From NCBI GenBank assembly GCA_000437755.1, contig FR900151.1:6159-23683 (forward strand): a stretch of 17,525 nt of DNA, read 5' to 3'. Source of the DNA: Roseburia sp. CAG:303 (GTDB taxonomy: Bacteria > Bacillota > Clostridia > Lachnospirales > Lachnospiraceae). The notes under the pieces were generated by a model. It ran no database searches. It saw only the letters and a list, made by a program, of their open reading frames with translations, and was not told where the DNA came from. Shown here in pieces: positions 1 to 7,338 of the stretch. The translations under genes and the position numbers were made by a program. The stretch's first letter is position 1; each line of letters opens with the position of its first letter.

Positions 1-352
1 GAAAGCCATATTTCTGATCAAAAGTATAATCCGCATGCCCCGGCCGGTAATAGCCTGCGATTTCGGAATAATCCCCGGAGCGCTGTGTTTTGTTATATAC
101 GACCATGGAAATCGGAGTTCCGGTTGTTTTTCCTTCAAATACTCCGGATAATATCTCAACACAGTCATCTTCCTTACGCGGAGTGGTAAATCTGGACTGT
201 CCCGGTTTTCTTCTGTTTAAATATACCTGGATATCTTCTTCTGTGATGGAAAGACCGGCAGGGCAGCCGTCCACGACTACCCCGACGCCTTTCCCATGAG
301 ATTCGCCCCAGGTTGATACACGAAATATCGTACCAAATGTTGAACCTGCCAT
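1..352 (-). CDS. aroC: chorismate synthase, 5' part (runs off window)
   Basis: Chorismate synthase converts 5-enolpyruvylshikimate 3-phosphate to chorismate, the last common step of aromatic amino acid synthesis, using reduced FMN. The first 117 codons are visible. They begin MAGSTFGTIFRVSTWGESHG, which carries the N-terminal GESHG signature, followed by VDGCPAGLSI, the basic stretch RRKPGQSRFTTPRKE, and YYRPGHADYTFDQKYGF at the window edge. All are hallmarks of the family. The start at 352 is chosen because GAGGTAAC lies just upstream and homologues start with the same MxGSTFG sequence. The gene follows glyA by 18 bp and is probably the distal gene of the hisS-aspS-serS-glyA cluster. The C-terminal two thirds lie outside the window. 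Confidence 0.95.
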   Translation of the reverse strand, partial: MAGSTFGTIFRVSTWGESHGKGVGVVVDGCPAGLSITEEDIQVYLNRRKPGQSRFTTPRKEDDCVEILSGVFEGKTTGTPISMVVYNKTQRSGDYSEIAGYYRPGHADYTFDQKYGF

Positions 353-370
353 ATGTTACCTCATTTATTT

Positions 371-1612
371 TTATTCATAAATCGGATAGCTATCCGTCAG
401 TTCTTTTACAATCTTCATGGCTGCTTCTTTATTTGCATTCACGTCTTTTACAAGCAGTGAGATTGCTTCTGCGATTCTGTCCATATCTGCAGTATTCATG
501 CCTCTTGTCGTAACAGCAGGTGTTCCGATACGGATACCGCTGGTTACGAATGGAGATGCAGGATCTTTTGGAATCGTATTTTTGTTACAGGTAATATTGG
601 CAGCATCGAGTAATTTCTCACACTGCTTTCCTGTGATATTCATATTTCTTAAATCCACTAACATAAGGTGGTTATCCGTACCGCCGGATACCAGATTGAA
701 TCCGCGGTCAGTAAGTCCTTTGGCAAGTGCGGCTGCATTGTCCTTGACATTCTGCATATAGGTTTTGTAATCATCGCTTAAAGCTTCCTTGAAGCATACT
801 GCCTTCGCTGCGATGACGTGCATGAGAGGACCGCCCTGGATGCCAGGGAATACTGCCTTGTTGAAATTGAATTTTTCGTTCATTTCATTGCTGGAAAGAA
901 TCATTCCGCCTCTCGGACCGCGCAGTGTCTTATGTGTTGTGGTTGTGGTCACATGTGCATATGGAATCGGACTCATATGTAAGCCTGTGGCAACAAGTCC
1001 GGCGATGTGCGCCATATCAACCATAAGGTAAGCACCTACTTCATCCGCAATCTCACGGAATTTCTTAAAATCAATTTCTCTCGGATACGCACTTGCACCG
1101 GCTACAATGAGCTTTGGCTTTGCTTCTTTTGCAATTCTTAATACTTCATCATAATCAATGTATCCGTCTTCATTTACTCCGTAAGGAACAACATGGAAAT
1201 ATTTTCCGGACATATTGACCGGTGAACCATGTGTCAGATGTCCACCGTCGGACAGCCCCATACCCATTACGGTATCTCCCGGTGTCAGCATGGCAAAGAA
1301 TACTGCCATGTTTGCCTGTGCACCGGAATGTGGCTGTACATTTACATATTCGCAGCCAAACAGCTCTTTGGCACGTTCTCTTGCGAGGTCTTCCACGACA
1401 TCGACATATTCACAGCCACCATAATATCTTTTTCCAGGATATCCTTCTGCATATTTGTTGGTAAGGATACTTCCCATGGCAGACATAACTGCCTTGCTTA
1501 CGATATTCTCAGATGCGATTAATTCAATGTGATCCTGCTGTCTTTTTAATTCATCGTTCATGGCAGCAGCGATTTCAGGGTCATAGTTTTTTACTTCATC
1601 AAATGAAAACAT
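371..1612 (-). CDS. glyA: serine hydroxymethyltransferase
   Basis: A cytosolic PLP enzyme that interconverts serine plus tetrahydrofolate with glycine plus 5,10-methylene-THF, the main one-carbon entry point. The 413-residue length is normal for bacterial SHMT. Visible motifs are ELIASEN near residue 30, the PHSGAQAN segment near 94-101, DMAHIAGL near 199-206 and the PLP-lysine block TTTTTHKTLRGPRGG with Lys228 as the Schiff-base residue. The start follows the serS stop by only 6 bp. An AAGGAG ribosome binding site sits inside the last codons of serS, so the two are probably translationally linked. No separate promoter is visible. The neighbour aroC follows after 18 bp. Confidence 0.97.
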   Translation of the reverse strand: MFSFDEVKNYDPEIAAAMNDELKRQQDHIELIASENIVSKAVMSAMGSILTNKYAEGYPGKRYYGGCEYVDVVEDLARERAKELFGCEYVNVQPHSGAQANMAVFFAMLTPGDTVMGMGLSDGGHLTHGSPVNMSGKYFHVVPYGVNEDGYIDYDEVLRIAKEAKPKLIVAGASAYPREIDFKKFREIADEVGAYLMVDMAHIAGLVATGLHMSPIPYAHVTTTTTHKTLRGPRGGMILSSNEMNEKFNFNKAVFPGIQGGPLMHVIAAKAVCFKEALSDDYKTYMQNVKDNAAALAKGLTDRGFNLVSGGTDNHLMLVDLRNMNITGKQCEKLLDAANITCNKNTIPKDPASPFVTSGIRIGTPAVTTRGMNTADMDRIAEAISLLVKDVNANKEAAMKIVKELTDSYPIYE

Positions 1613-1618
1613 AGCTGA

Positions 1619-2908
1619 TTATTTCTCCTTTTTAACGATTTTTTCCATTCCGCCCATATAAGGTCTTAATGCTTCCGGAATTCTTACACTTCCGTCCGCC
1701 TGAAGGTTGTTTTCCAGAAATGCGATTAACATTCTAGGAGGTGCAACTACGGTATTATTCAGGGTATGTGCAAGATATTTGCCATTTTCACCATTGACAC
1801 GGATCTTTAATCTTCTTGCCTGTGCATCACCCAGATTTGAGCAGCTTCCTACTTCAAAGTATTTCTTCTGTCTTGGGGACCATGCTTCTACATCGACGGA
1901 TTTTACCTTTAAGTCAGCCAGGTCACCGGAACAGCATTCTAAGGTTCTTACCGGAATATCAAGGCTACGGAATAAATCTACGGTGTTCTGCCATAATTTA
2001 TCAAACCACATCTTGCTGTCCTCCGGTTTGCACACAACGATCATTTCCTGCTTTTCAAACTGGTGGATACGGTAAACGCCTCTTTCTTCGATTCCGTGTG
2101 CACCTTTTTCCTTACGGAAGCATGGGGAATAGCTGGTAAGTGTGTATGGAAGCTGTTCCTCATCGATGATCTTATTGATAAATTTACCGATCATGGAATG
2201 TTCGCTGGTACCGATTAAGTACAGGTCTTCGCCTTCGATCTTATACATCATGGCATCCATTTCTGTCTGTGACATAACACCTGTCACGACATTGCTGCGG
2301 ATCATGAAAGGCGGTACGCAGTAGGTAAATCCTCTGTCAATCATGAAATCCCTTGCATAGGAAATAACAGCGGAATGAAGCCTTGCAATGTCGCCCATGA
2401 GATAGTAGAATCCGTTTCCGGCTACTTCTCTTGCACTGTCAAGGTCAAGTCCGTCAAAGCTTTCCATAATTTCAGAGTGATATGGAATTTCAAAATCAGG
2501 AACGACCGGTTCGCCGAACTTTTCTACTTCTACGTTCTGGCTGTCATCCTTTCCGATTGGAACACTTTCATCAATGATGTTCGGAATGACTAACATAATT
2601 TTGTAAATCTTTTCTTCCAGTTCCTTTTCTTTTCCTTCAAGAGATTCTAACAGTTCGCTCTTTTCAGTAACCAGTTTCTTAGTTTCCTCTGCCTCTTCTT
2701 TCTTTCCCTGTGCCATCAATGCACCAATCTGCTTGGAGATCTTATTTCTCTCTGCACGAAGGGCATCTGCTTCCTGCTTTGTCTTTCTGCTCTCTTCATC
2801 CAGTGCAATGACTTCATCTACAAGCGGAAGCTTGCTGTCCTGAAATTTCTTTTTGATGTTTTCCTTTACTACATCAGGGTTTTCTCTTAAAAATTTAATA
2901 TCTAACAT
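1619..2908 (-). CDS. serS: seryl-tRNA synthetase (divergent motif 2)
   Basis: A class II aminoacyl-tRNA synthetase that charges tRNA-Ser (and tRNA-Sec). The 429 residues comprise an N-terminal charged coiled-coil arm (about 30-105) that should grip the long variable arm of tRNA-Ser, then the catalytic core. The core shows GTSEHSMIGKF with the TSE serine-binding triad near 234-236, motif 2 SPCFRKEKGAHGIEERG near 261-277 ending HQFEKQEM, and motif 3 HTLNNTVVAPPRMLIAFLEN near 381-400. The motif 2 loop GAHGIEERG differs from the GSAGRDTRG form of most bacterial SerRS and resembles the type seen in archaea and in second SerRS copies of clostridia (from memory). It lies 17 bp after aspS and 6 bp before glyA, so it is part of a synthetase run. 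Confidence 0.95.
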   Translation of the reverse strand: MLDIKFLRENPDVVKENIKKKFQDSKLPLVDEVIALDEESRKTKQEADALRAERNKISKQIGALMAQGKKEEAEETKKLVTEKSELLESLEGKEKELEEKIYKIMLVIPNIIDESVPIGKDDSQNVEVEKFGEPVVPDFEIPYHSEIMESFDGLDLDSAREVAGNGFYYLMGDIARLHSAVISYARDFMIDRGFTYCVPPFMIRSNVVTGVMSQTEMDAMMYKIEGEDLYLIGTSEHSMIGKFINKIIDEEQLPYTLTSYSPCFRKEKGAHGIEERGVYRIHQFEKQEMIVVCKPEDSKMWFDKLWQNTVDLFRSLDIPVRTLECCSGDLADLKVKSVDVEAWSPRQKKYFEVGSCSNLGDAQARRLKIRVNGENGKYLAHTLNNTVVAPPRMLIAFLENNLQADGSVRIPEALRPYMGGMEKIVKKEK

Positions 2909-2925
2909 GAATCTGAAAATCCTTT

Positions 2926-4739
2926 CTATTCCTCATTTTCTGTATTTGTAAACTCAATATTTAATTCCTGCAGCTGTTTTTCATCTACGATGTTTGGCGC
3001 ATCGGTCAGCAGGCAGGACGCATCTTTTACCTTCGGGAAGGCAATTACGTCACGGATGCTGTCCCTCTTTGCCATCAACATAACCAGACGGTCAAGTCCG
3101 TATGCCAGTCCTGCGTGAGGCGGTACACCATACTTGAATGCATCGAGCAGGAAGCCGAATTTTTCATTTGCCACTTCATCGGTCAGACCGAGTGCCTTGA
3201 ACATTCTTGCCTGTACATCTGCCTGGTGGATTCTGACACTTCCGCCGCCGATTTCCGTACCGTTTAATACGATATCGTATGCTTTTGCACGCACAGAACC
3301 CGGATCGGATTCTAATTTATCAAGATCCTCATCCATCGGCATGGTAAACGGATGATGCATTGCCACAAATCTCTCTTCTTCATCAGACCACTCGAACTGT
3401 GGGAATTCTGTGATCCATACAAAACGGTATTCGTTCTTGTCCAGCAGTCCCATCTGTCCTGCCAGTTCTACTCTGAGTGCACCGAGGACATTCCATACAA
3501 TCTTGTTTCTGTCTGCGGCAAAGAGAAGTAAATCGCCTGCCTGTCCGTCTAAGGCTGATACGATGGCTGACATTTCTTCTTCTGTCATGAATTTTGCAAA
3601 AGAGGATTTTAAGCTGCCATCTTCCTGAATTGCGATGTAGGCAAGTCCTTTCGCACCGTATCCTTTGGCAAAATCAACCAGTGCGTCAATCTTCTTACGA
3701 GGCATGCTGCCCTGTCCTTTTGCATTGATTCCACGCACACTGCCGCCATTTTCAATGGCTCCGGTAAACACACCGAATCCACAGTTTTTTACAAGCTCTG
3801 TGATGTCCTTTAATTCCATGCCAAATCTTAAATCCGGCTTATCGGAACCAAAACGATCCATGGCTTCCTGCCAGGTCATTCTCTGGATCGGAAGACTTAC
3901 TTCGACATCCAGTACTTCTTTGAACAGATATGCCAGCAGTCTTTCATTGACATCGATTACATCGTCCACATCCACGAAAGAAAGTTCCATATCGATCTGG
4001 GTAAATTCCGGCTGGCGGTCCGCTCTCAAGTCTTCATCACGGAAGCATCTTGCAATCTGCATATATCTGTCATATCCGGAGCACATTAACATCTGCTTGA
4101 ATAACTGCGGTGACTGTGGAAGTGCATAGAATTTTCCCGGATGTACACGGCTTGGAACAAGGTAATCCCTTGCACCTTCCGGTGTACTCTTTGTCAGCAT
4201 CGGTGTCTCGATCTCAAGGAATCCTTCCTGTGCCAGGAATGCCCTTGTCAGTGTTGCCACCTTACTTCTCATAATAATATTTGACTGGATATCCGGTCTT
4301 CTTAAATCCAGACACCTGTATTTTAAACGCAGTTCTTCTTTGGTAGAGATATTTTCCTCAATCGGAAATGGCGGTGTCTCGGATTCGGAGAGAATACGGA
4401 GACTTAATGCTCTCACTTCGATCTCTCCGGTTGCCAGATTCTCATTGACAGCACCTTCTCTTTTTGTTACCTTTCCTTCTACTGCAATTACATATTCACT
4501 TCTTAAAGTGCCTGCCTTCGCAAATCCTTCTGCCTTTACGTCATTTTCATCAAAGACAATCTGTAAGAGTCCGGAGCGGTCCCTTAAATCGACAAAGATC
4601 AGACTTCCTAAATTTCTTCTTTTCCTAAATTTCTTCTTTTCTGAACCCATCCCATTACGGTAACAACTTCTCCGATATTCGCACTGGAGACTTCGGTGCA
4701 TCTATGACTTCTTTTCAGTCCCTGCATTGATTCTGCCAT
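2926..4739 (-). CDS. aspS: aspartyl-tRNA synthetase, reading frame broken by a 17-bp tandem duplication
   Basis: A class II synthetase that charges tRNA-Asp. The natural start is the ATG at 4739 (MAESMQGLKRSHRCTEVSSA, with AAAGGAAA upstream). That frame stops at 4608-4610 after 43 codons because 17 bp are perfectly duplicated at 4605-4638. Removing one copy joins GWVQKRRNLG to SLIFVDLRDRSG, the normal OB-fold sequence, and gives 598 residues, the usual bacterial length. Downstream everything is intact: the flipping-loop/motif 2 region with QIARCFRDEDLRADRQPEFTQ (repaired residues about 217-245), the GAD-domain insertion, and motif 3 AYGLDRLVMLMAKRDS near the C-terminus. An ATG at 4701 reads 591 codons in the downstream frame, but its first 28 residues are out-of-frame OB-fold DNA and it lacks a good ribosome binding site. 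The gene is essential, so an assembly error, a reversible mutation or a mixed population are the options. Confidence 0.9.
4605..4638. repeat. 17-bp perfect tandem duplication inside aspS
   Basis: Two adjacent identical copies of TTCCTAAATTTCTTCTT (4605-4621 and 4622-4638, plus strand), with the next three bases (TTC) beginning a third copy. Because 17 is not a multiple of three, the second copy shifts the aspS frame. One copy would encode KRRNLG in its correct place. The unit is directly repeated without mismatch, as expected of a recent slippage duplication or an assembly artefact. Confidence 0.95.
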
Positions 4740-4775
4740 TTTTTCTGTTTCCTTTCCATTTTTATTTTATCTTTT

Positions 4776-6026
4776 TTATTTTGCAAAGAATTCCTTAAAC
4801 TCTTCGTAACCCTGTGCTTCCAGGGTCTCTTTCTGGAATTTTTTGTTTTTATTCATGCGTGCAACTAATACCTGTGTACCATCCCCACGCATTTTCTGTG
4901 CTTCTGCTATTATATCGCAAAGCTTTGAAGAATCAACACCTTTTTCAATCAGGTAGGCGATTTTCTTATTCTGGTTTGGTACCTGGAAGCCGCTTTCGAG
5001 CAATAAAAGTACGATTCTTTCAAAACCGATGGAAAATCCACATGCCGGGGTATCTTTTCCGGTGAATTTTCCAATCATCTTATCATAACGTCCACCACCG
5101 CCGCAGGCAATGCCCAGCTCCGGCATGGCGATTTCAAAGATTGTTCCGGTATAATAAGACATTCCTCTTACCAGTGTCGGATCAAATACGATTTCAAAAT
5201 CAGAGGATTTCGTAGCACTCACACTGTCGATGATTTCCTTTAATCCTGTCTTTACTTCGTCTGAAAGGAAATCCCCAAGTTCGCGATAGATAAATTCCAA
5301 TCCGTTCTCCGCACTTTCAAATCCCTTGAATAAATCCAGATATTTATCGATCGATTCTTTGGCAAATCCGTTTTCTTCCAGTTCGGCAGAAACACCTTCC
5401 AGACCGATCTTGTCCATCTTATCCAGTGTGATGAATACACTGTCATAATCTTCTTGGGCAAATCCGCTGTAAGCAGCCATTGCTTTTAAAATCTGCCGGT
5501 CATTGATCTTAATCTGGAAATTCTGAAAGCCCAGCTTGCCAAGTGTTGTGGTGGTGGCAAGAATCAGTTCGATTTCTGCCAGATTGGACGGTTCACCGAG
5601 AATGTCAATATCACACTGATAGAACTGACGGTAACGTCCTCTCTGCGGTCTGTCGGCTCTCCATACACTGCCGATTTGCAATGCCTTAAACGGAGAGGGC
5701 AGAGCGTTTGCATTATTGGAATAGAAGCGGACAAGCGGAACGGTAAGGTCATATCTTAAACCGCTGTCAACCAGGTCGTTTTCTTCCTTTGCTTCTTCTA
5801 GTCTTAACTTTTCTCCTCGTTTTAATACTTTGAAGATTAACTTTTCATTTTCTCCGCCCTGTTTGCTGTTTAAGTTTTCGATGTGTTCCACACACGGGGT
5901 TTCAATCGGAGTAAAGCCAAACTTGCCGTAAGTCTCCTTAATTACGGAGATTACATAATCCCTGATTTTCATTTCCACCGGTAAAATATCTTTCATGCCT
6001 GTCACAGGTTTCTTCTTTAATGCCAT
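4776..6026 (-). CDS. hisS: histidyl-tRNA synthetase
   Basis: A class II synthetase that charges tRNA-His in the cytosol. The 416 residues show GMKDILPVE at 10-18 (motif 1 region), GLRYDLTVPLVRFYSNN at 89-105, motif 2 VWRADRPQRGRYRQFYQCDI at 121-140, the HisA block LVRGMSYYTGTIFEI at 285-299 and motif 3 GFSIGFERIVLLLL at 330-343. A short C-terminal anticodon-binding region follows. The LRYDLTVP and RGRYRQFYQCD forms belong to the HisRS branch that resembles archaeal and eukaryotic enzymes, rather than the LRPEGTA form of Bacillus or E. coli (from memory). The start has a strong ATGGAGGAAT ribosome binding site. The gene lies 14 bp downstream of the HD-GYP gene, so it is probably read from the promoter at 6864-6892. 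The hisS-aspS pair is a common Firmicute arrangement. Confidence 0.96.
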   Translation of the reverse strand: MALKKKPVTGMKDILPVEMKIRDYVISVIKETYGKFGFTPIETPCVEHIENLNSKQGGENEKLIFKVLKRGEKLRLEEAKEENDLVDSGLRYDLTVPLVRFYSNNANALPSPFKALQIGSVWRADRPQRGRYRQFYQCDIDILGEPSNLAEIELILATTTTLGKLGFQNFQIKINDRQILKAMAAYSGFAQEDYDSVFITLDKMDKIGLEGVSAELEENGFAKESIDKYLDLFKGFESAENGLEFIYRELGDFLSDEVKTGLKEIIDSVSATKSSDFEIVFDPTLVRGMSYYTGTIFEIAMPELGIACGGGGRYDKMIGKFTGKDTPACGFSIGFERIVLLLLESGFQVPNQNKKIAYLIEKGVDSSKLCDIIAEAQKMRGDGTQVLVARMNKNKKFQKETLEAQGYEEFKEFFAK

Positions 6027-6040
6027 TTTATTCCTCCATA

Positions 6041-6643
6041 TCAGTTATTAAAATCGAGCAAGCTTTTGTTCATTTCTTTTGCTATATCTCGATCATTTAT
6101 CATATTCATGAATTTTAAGAAAATTTTCATATCAAAATTCTTTACATCGCTAATCATAAAATCCAGTGCGGAATCTACATCATGTGCCGGCCGGTATGCT
6201 TTTCTCGTTGTCAGTGCCGCGAACACATCACAGATTCTTAAAACCCTTGCACCGATGGGAATGGTGTCCCCCGACAGGTTGCTTGGGTAGCCGGAGCCGT
6301 CAAAGTTTTCATGATGAAACAGAATACTTTCCTGGATAAATTCCGAATAGCCTTCCCTTTTTAAGATTTCAAATCCGAGAAACGGATGGGTACGCAGGTA
6401 ATTCATCTGTTTTACGACCAGGTTATGATCTTCCTGTTCCACATATAATAATCTGGAAGCCTTGATTTTCCCAATATCATGCAGAAGACCAGCGATCGCC
6501 AGTTCATGACAGGCGGATTCGTCCAGACCAATCGCTGTTCCAAGAAAATAGGCAAGATTACTGACATAGATGCCATGACTGATGGATGTATTAAATTTAT
6601 CGAGTATCTCTTCTTCATTTTGAAGCATTTCCAGTGTTTCCAT
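6041..6643 (-). CDS. stand-alone HD-GYP domain phosphohydrolase (putative cyclic-di-GMP phosphodiesterase)
   Basis: A 200-residue protein made up almost wholly of an HD-GYP domain. Visible metal-binding and signature residues are GLLHDIGK at 53-59 (His55-Asp56), THPFLGFEIL at 85-94 (His86), LFHHENFDGSGYP at 108-120 (His110/His111 and the GYP signature) and RICDVFAALT at 136-145 (Asp139), followed by KAYRP. HD-GYP proteins of known function hydrolyse cyclic di-GMP or related cyclic dinucleotides. There is no receiver, sensory or membrane segment, so its input is unknown. It starts 18 bp after the ribbon-helix-helix gene and ends 14 bp before hisS, so it is probably co-transcribed with both. 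It could instead be an HD phosphohydrolase of another specificity. The domain call is secure; the substrate is inference. Confidence 0.85.
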   Translation of the reverse strand: METLEMLQNEEEILDKFNTSISHGIYVSNLAYFLGTAIGLDESACHELAIAGLLHDIGKIKASRLLYVEQEDHNLVVKQMNYLRTHPFLGFEILKREGYSEFIQESILFHHENFDGSGYPSNLSGDTIPIGARVLRICDVFAALTTRKAYRPAHDVDSALDFMISDVKNFDMKIFLKFMNMINDRDIAKEMNKSLLDFNN

Positions 6644-6661
6644 CGAAAAATCTTCCTTTTT

Positions 6662-6835
6662 TTATTTTTGTTTCGTCCGATATAATAATCCGACGCCCTC
6701 TTTTATGGTTTCCGTGATTGTCAGATCGTGTTCCCGGGCATAATTTTTTAACCTGAGATGTTCTTCATCCGACATTCGTATGGTTACAATTCTGTCTTTT
6801 ACAACATCAGCTTTTGGACGACCTGTTTTTGCCAT
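6662..6835 (-). CDS. small ribbon-helix-helix (CopG/Arc-like) DNA-binding protein
   Basis: A 57-residue protein starting MAKTGRPKADVVKDRIVTIR. The basic N-terminus is followed by a beta strand (RIVTIRMS) and two helices (DEEHLRLKNYAREHD and TITETIKEGVGLLYRTK), the layout of ribbon-helix-helix repressors that bind DNA as dimers. I chose the ATG at 6835 because GAAAGGAG sits just upstream; a longer reading to 6892 would run through the promoter and lacks a ribosome binding site. The gene is first in an apparent operon with the HD-GYP gene and hisS and has a near-consensus promoter. Autoregulation is plausible but not shown. Such proteins are frequent on plasmids and integrated elements, so it may have arrived with the neighbouring island. 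Confidence 0.8.
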   Translation of the reverse strand: MAKTGRPKADVVKDRIVTIRMSDEEHLRLKNYAREHDLTITETIKEGVGLLYRTKQK

Positions 6836-6863
6836 AGAGTTCTCCTTTCTTTTGGCTACAGAT

Positions 6864-6892
6864 ATTATACTTTTCGTAATACAGTATGTCAA
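6864..6892 (-). promoter_or_regulatory. consensus sigma-A promoter for the RHH-HD-GYP-hisS operon
   Basis: On the minus strand a perfect TTGACA (6887-6892) and a perfect TATAAT (6864-6869) are separated by exactly 17 bp. They lie 29 bp upstream of the ribbon-helix-helix start codon. This is the strongest promoter-like site in the window and probably drives the hisS-aspS-serS-glyA-aroC run as well, since the following gaps are all under 40 bp. It starts 22 bp past the end of the brxL relic. Confidence 0.85.
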
Positions 6893-6913
6893 CCATTTTT
6901 TGTACTGCAGTTT

Positions 6914-7311
6914 TCATTCCACTCCCAATACCTTAATCATCGTACCGCTGATACTGATTTCTCCAAGTACCACAAGGCTGCTAAGAACCGGTTTTCCAAG
7001 AGCAATCGAGCATAATGCAACCAATGTTGGCAAAGCCAGCTTTCCAGTTCTTCCTTACCATGGGCAAAGGAACCGGATGCCATGTAATCCTTCATGATAA
7101 TTTTAATTGGGCTATCATTCTGATTTTCCTTTTTTGAACGAAGATGAGCTCCGTCTGCTGAAACTATTCCACTGTCATAATCAAAATTACTATCATATTC
7201 CAGTTTGACAATATACCAGATACCTTTCCGGACAATCTTCCCGTCAAAATACCGACGCAATTTCTGTTTTATGACTATCCTCTTGTCCTCTGCTTGTATA
7301 TCAAAAGGCAT
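6914..7311 (-). pseudogene. brxL: brxL relic (BREX Lon-like ATPase), collapsed to short conserved blocks
   Basis: Full BrxL is an AAA+ ATPase with a Lon-like C-terminal domain of roughly 680 residues. Here only blocks survive, in family order. RRYFDGKIVRK near the start matches the BrxL N-terminal box. GIWYIVKLEYDSN matches the GGIWCIVQLEY strand. IIMKDYMASGSFAHGKEE matches the post-Walker B box IQIMKDYMASGSFARGKEE. After a frame change near 7035-7055, LALPTLVALCSIALGKPV and VVLGEISISGT match the Lon-like domain, and the reading closes with VLGVE and a stop at 6914, like intact BrxL. The Walker A region, most of the ATPase and most of the protease domain are missing. One frame (6937-7311) reads 124 codons but cannot encode a working BrxL. 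The matches are from memory; order and position next to pglZ support the call. Confidence 0.72.
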
Positions 7312-7338
7312 CGTTCTCTACCGCATTTCCACAAAATC

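Noticed and set aside
353..1700. Glycine or other riboswitch before glyA.
   Set aside because: glyA follows serS by 6 bp, leaving no room for an aptamer; no separate leader is visible.
4740..6040. T-box or other aminoacylation-responsive leader before hisS or aspS.
   Set aside because: The gaps upstream of hisS (14 bp) and aspS (36 bp) are too short, and no T-box sequence (AGGGTGGNACCGCG-like) is present.
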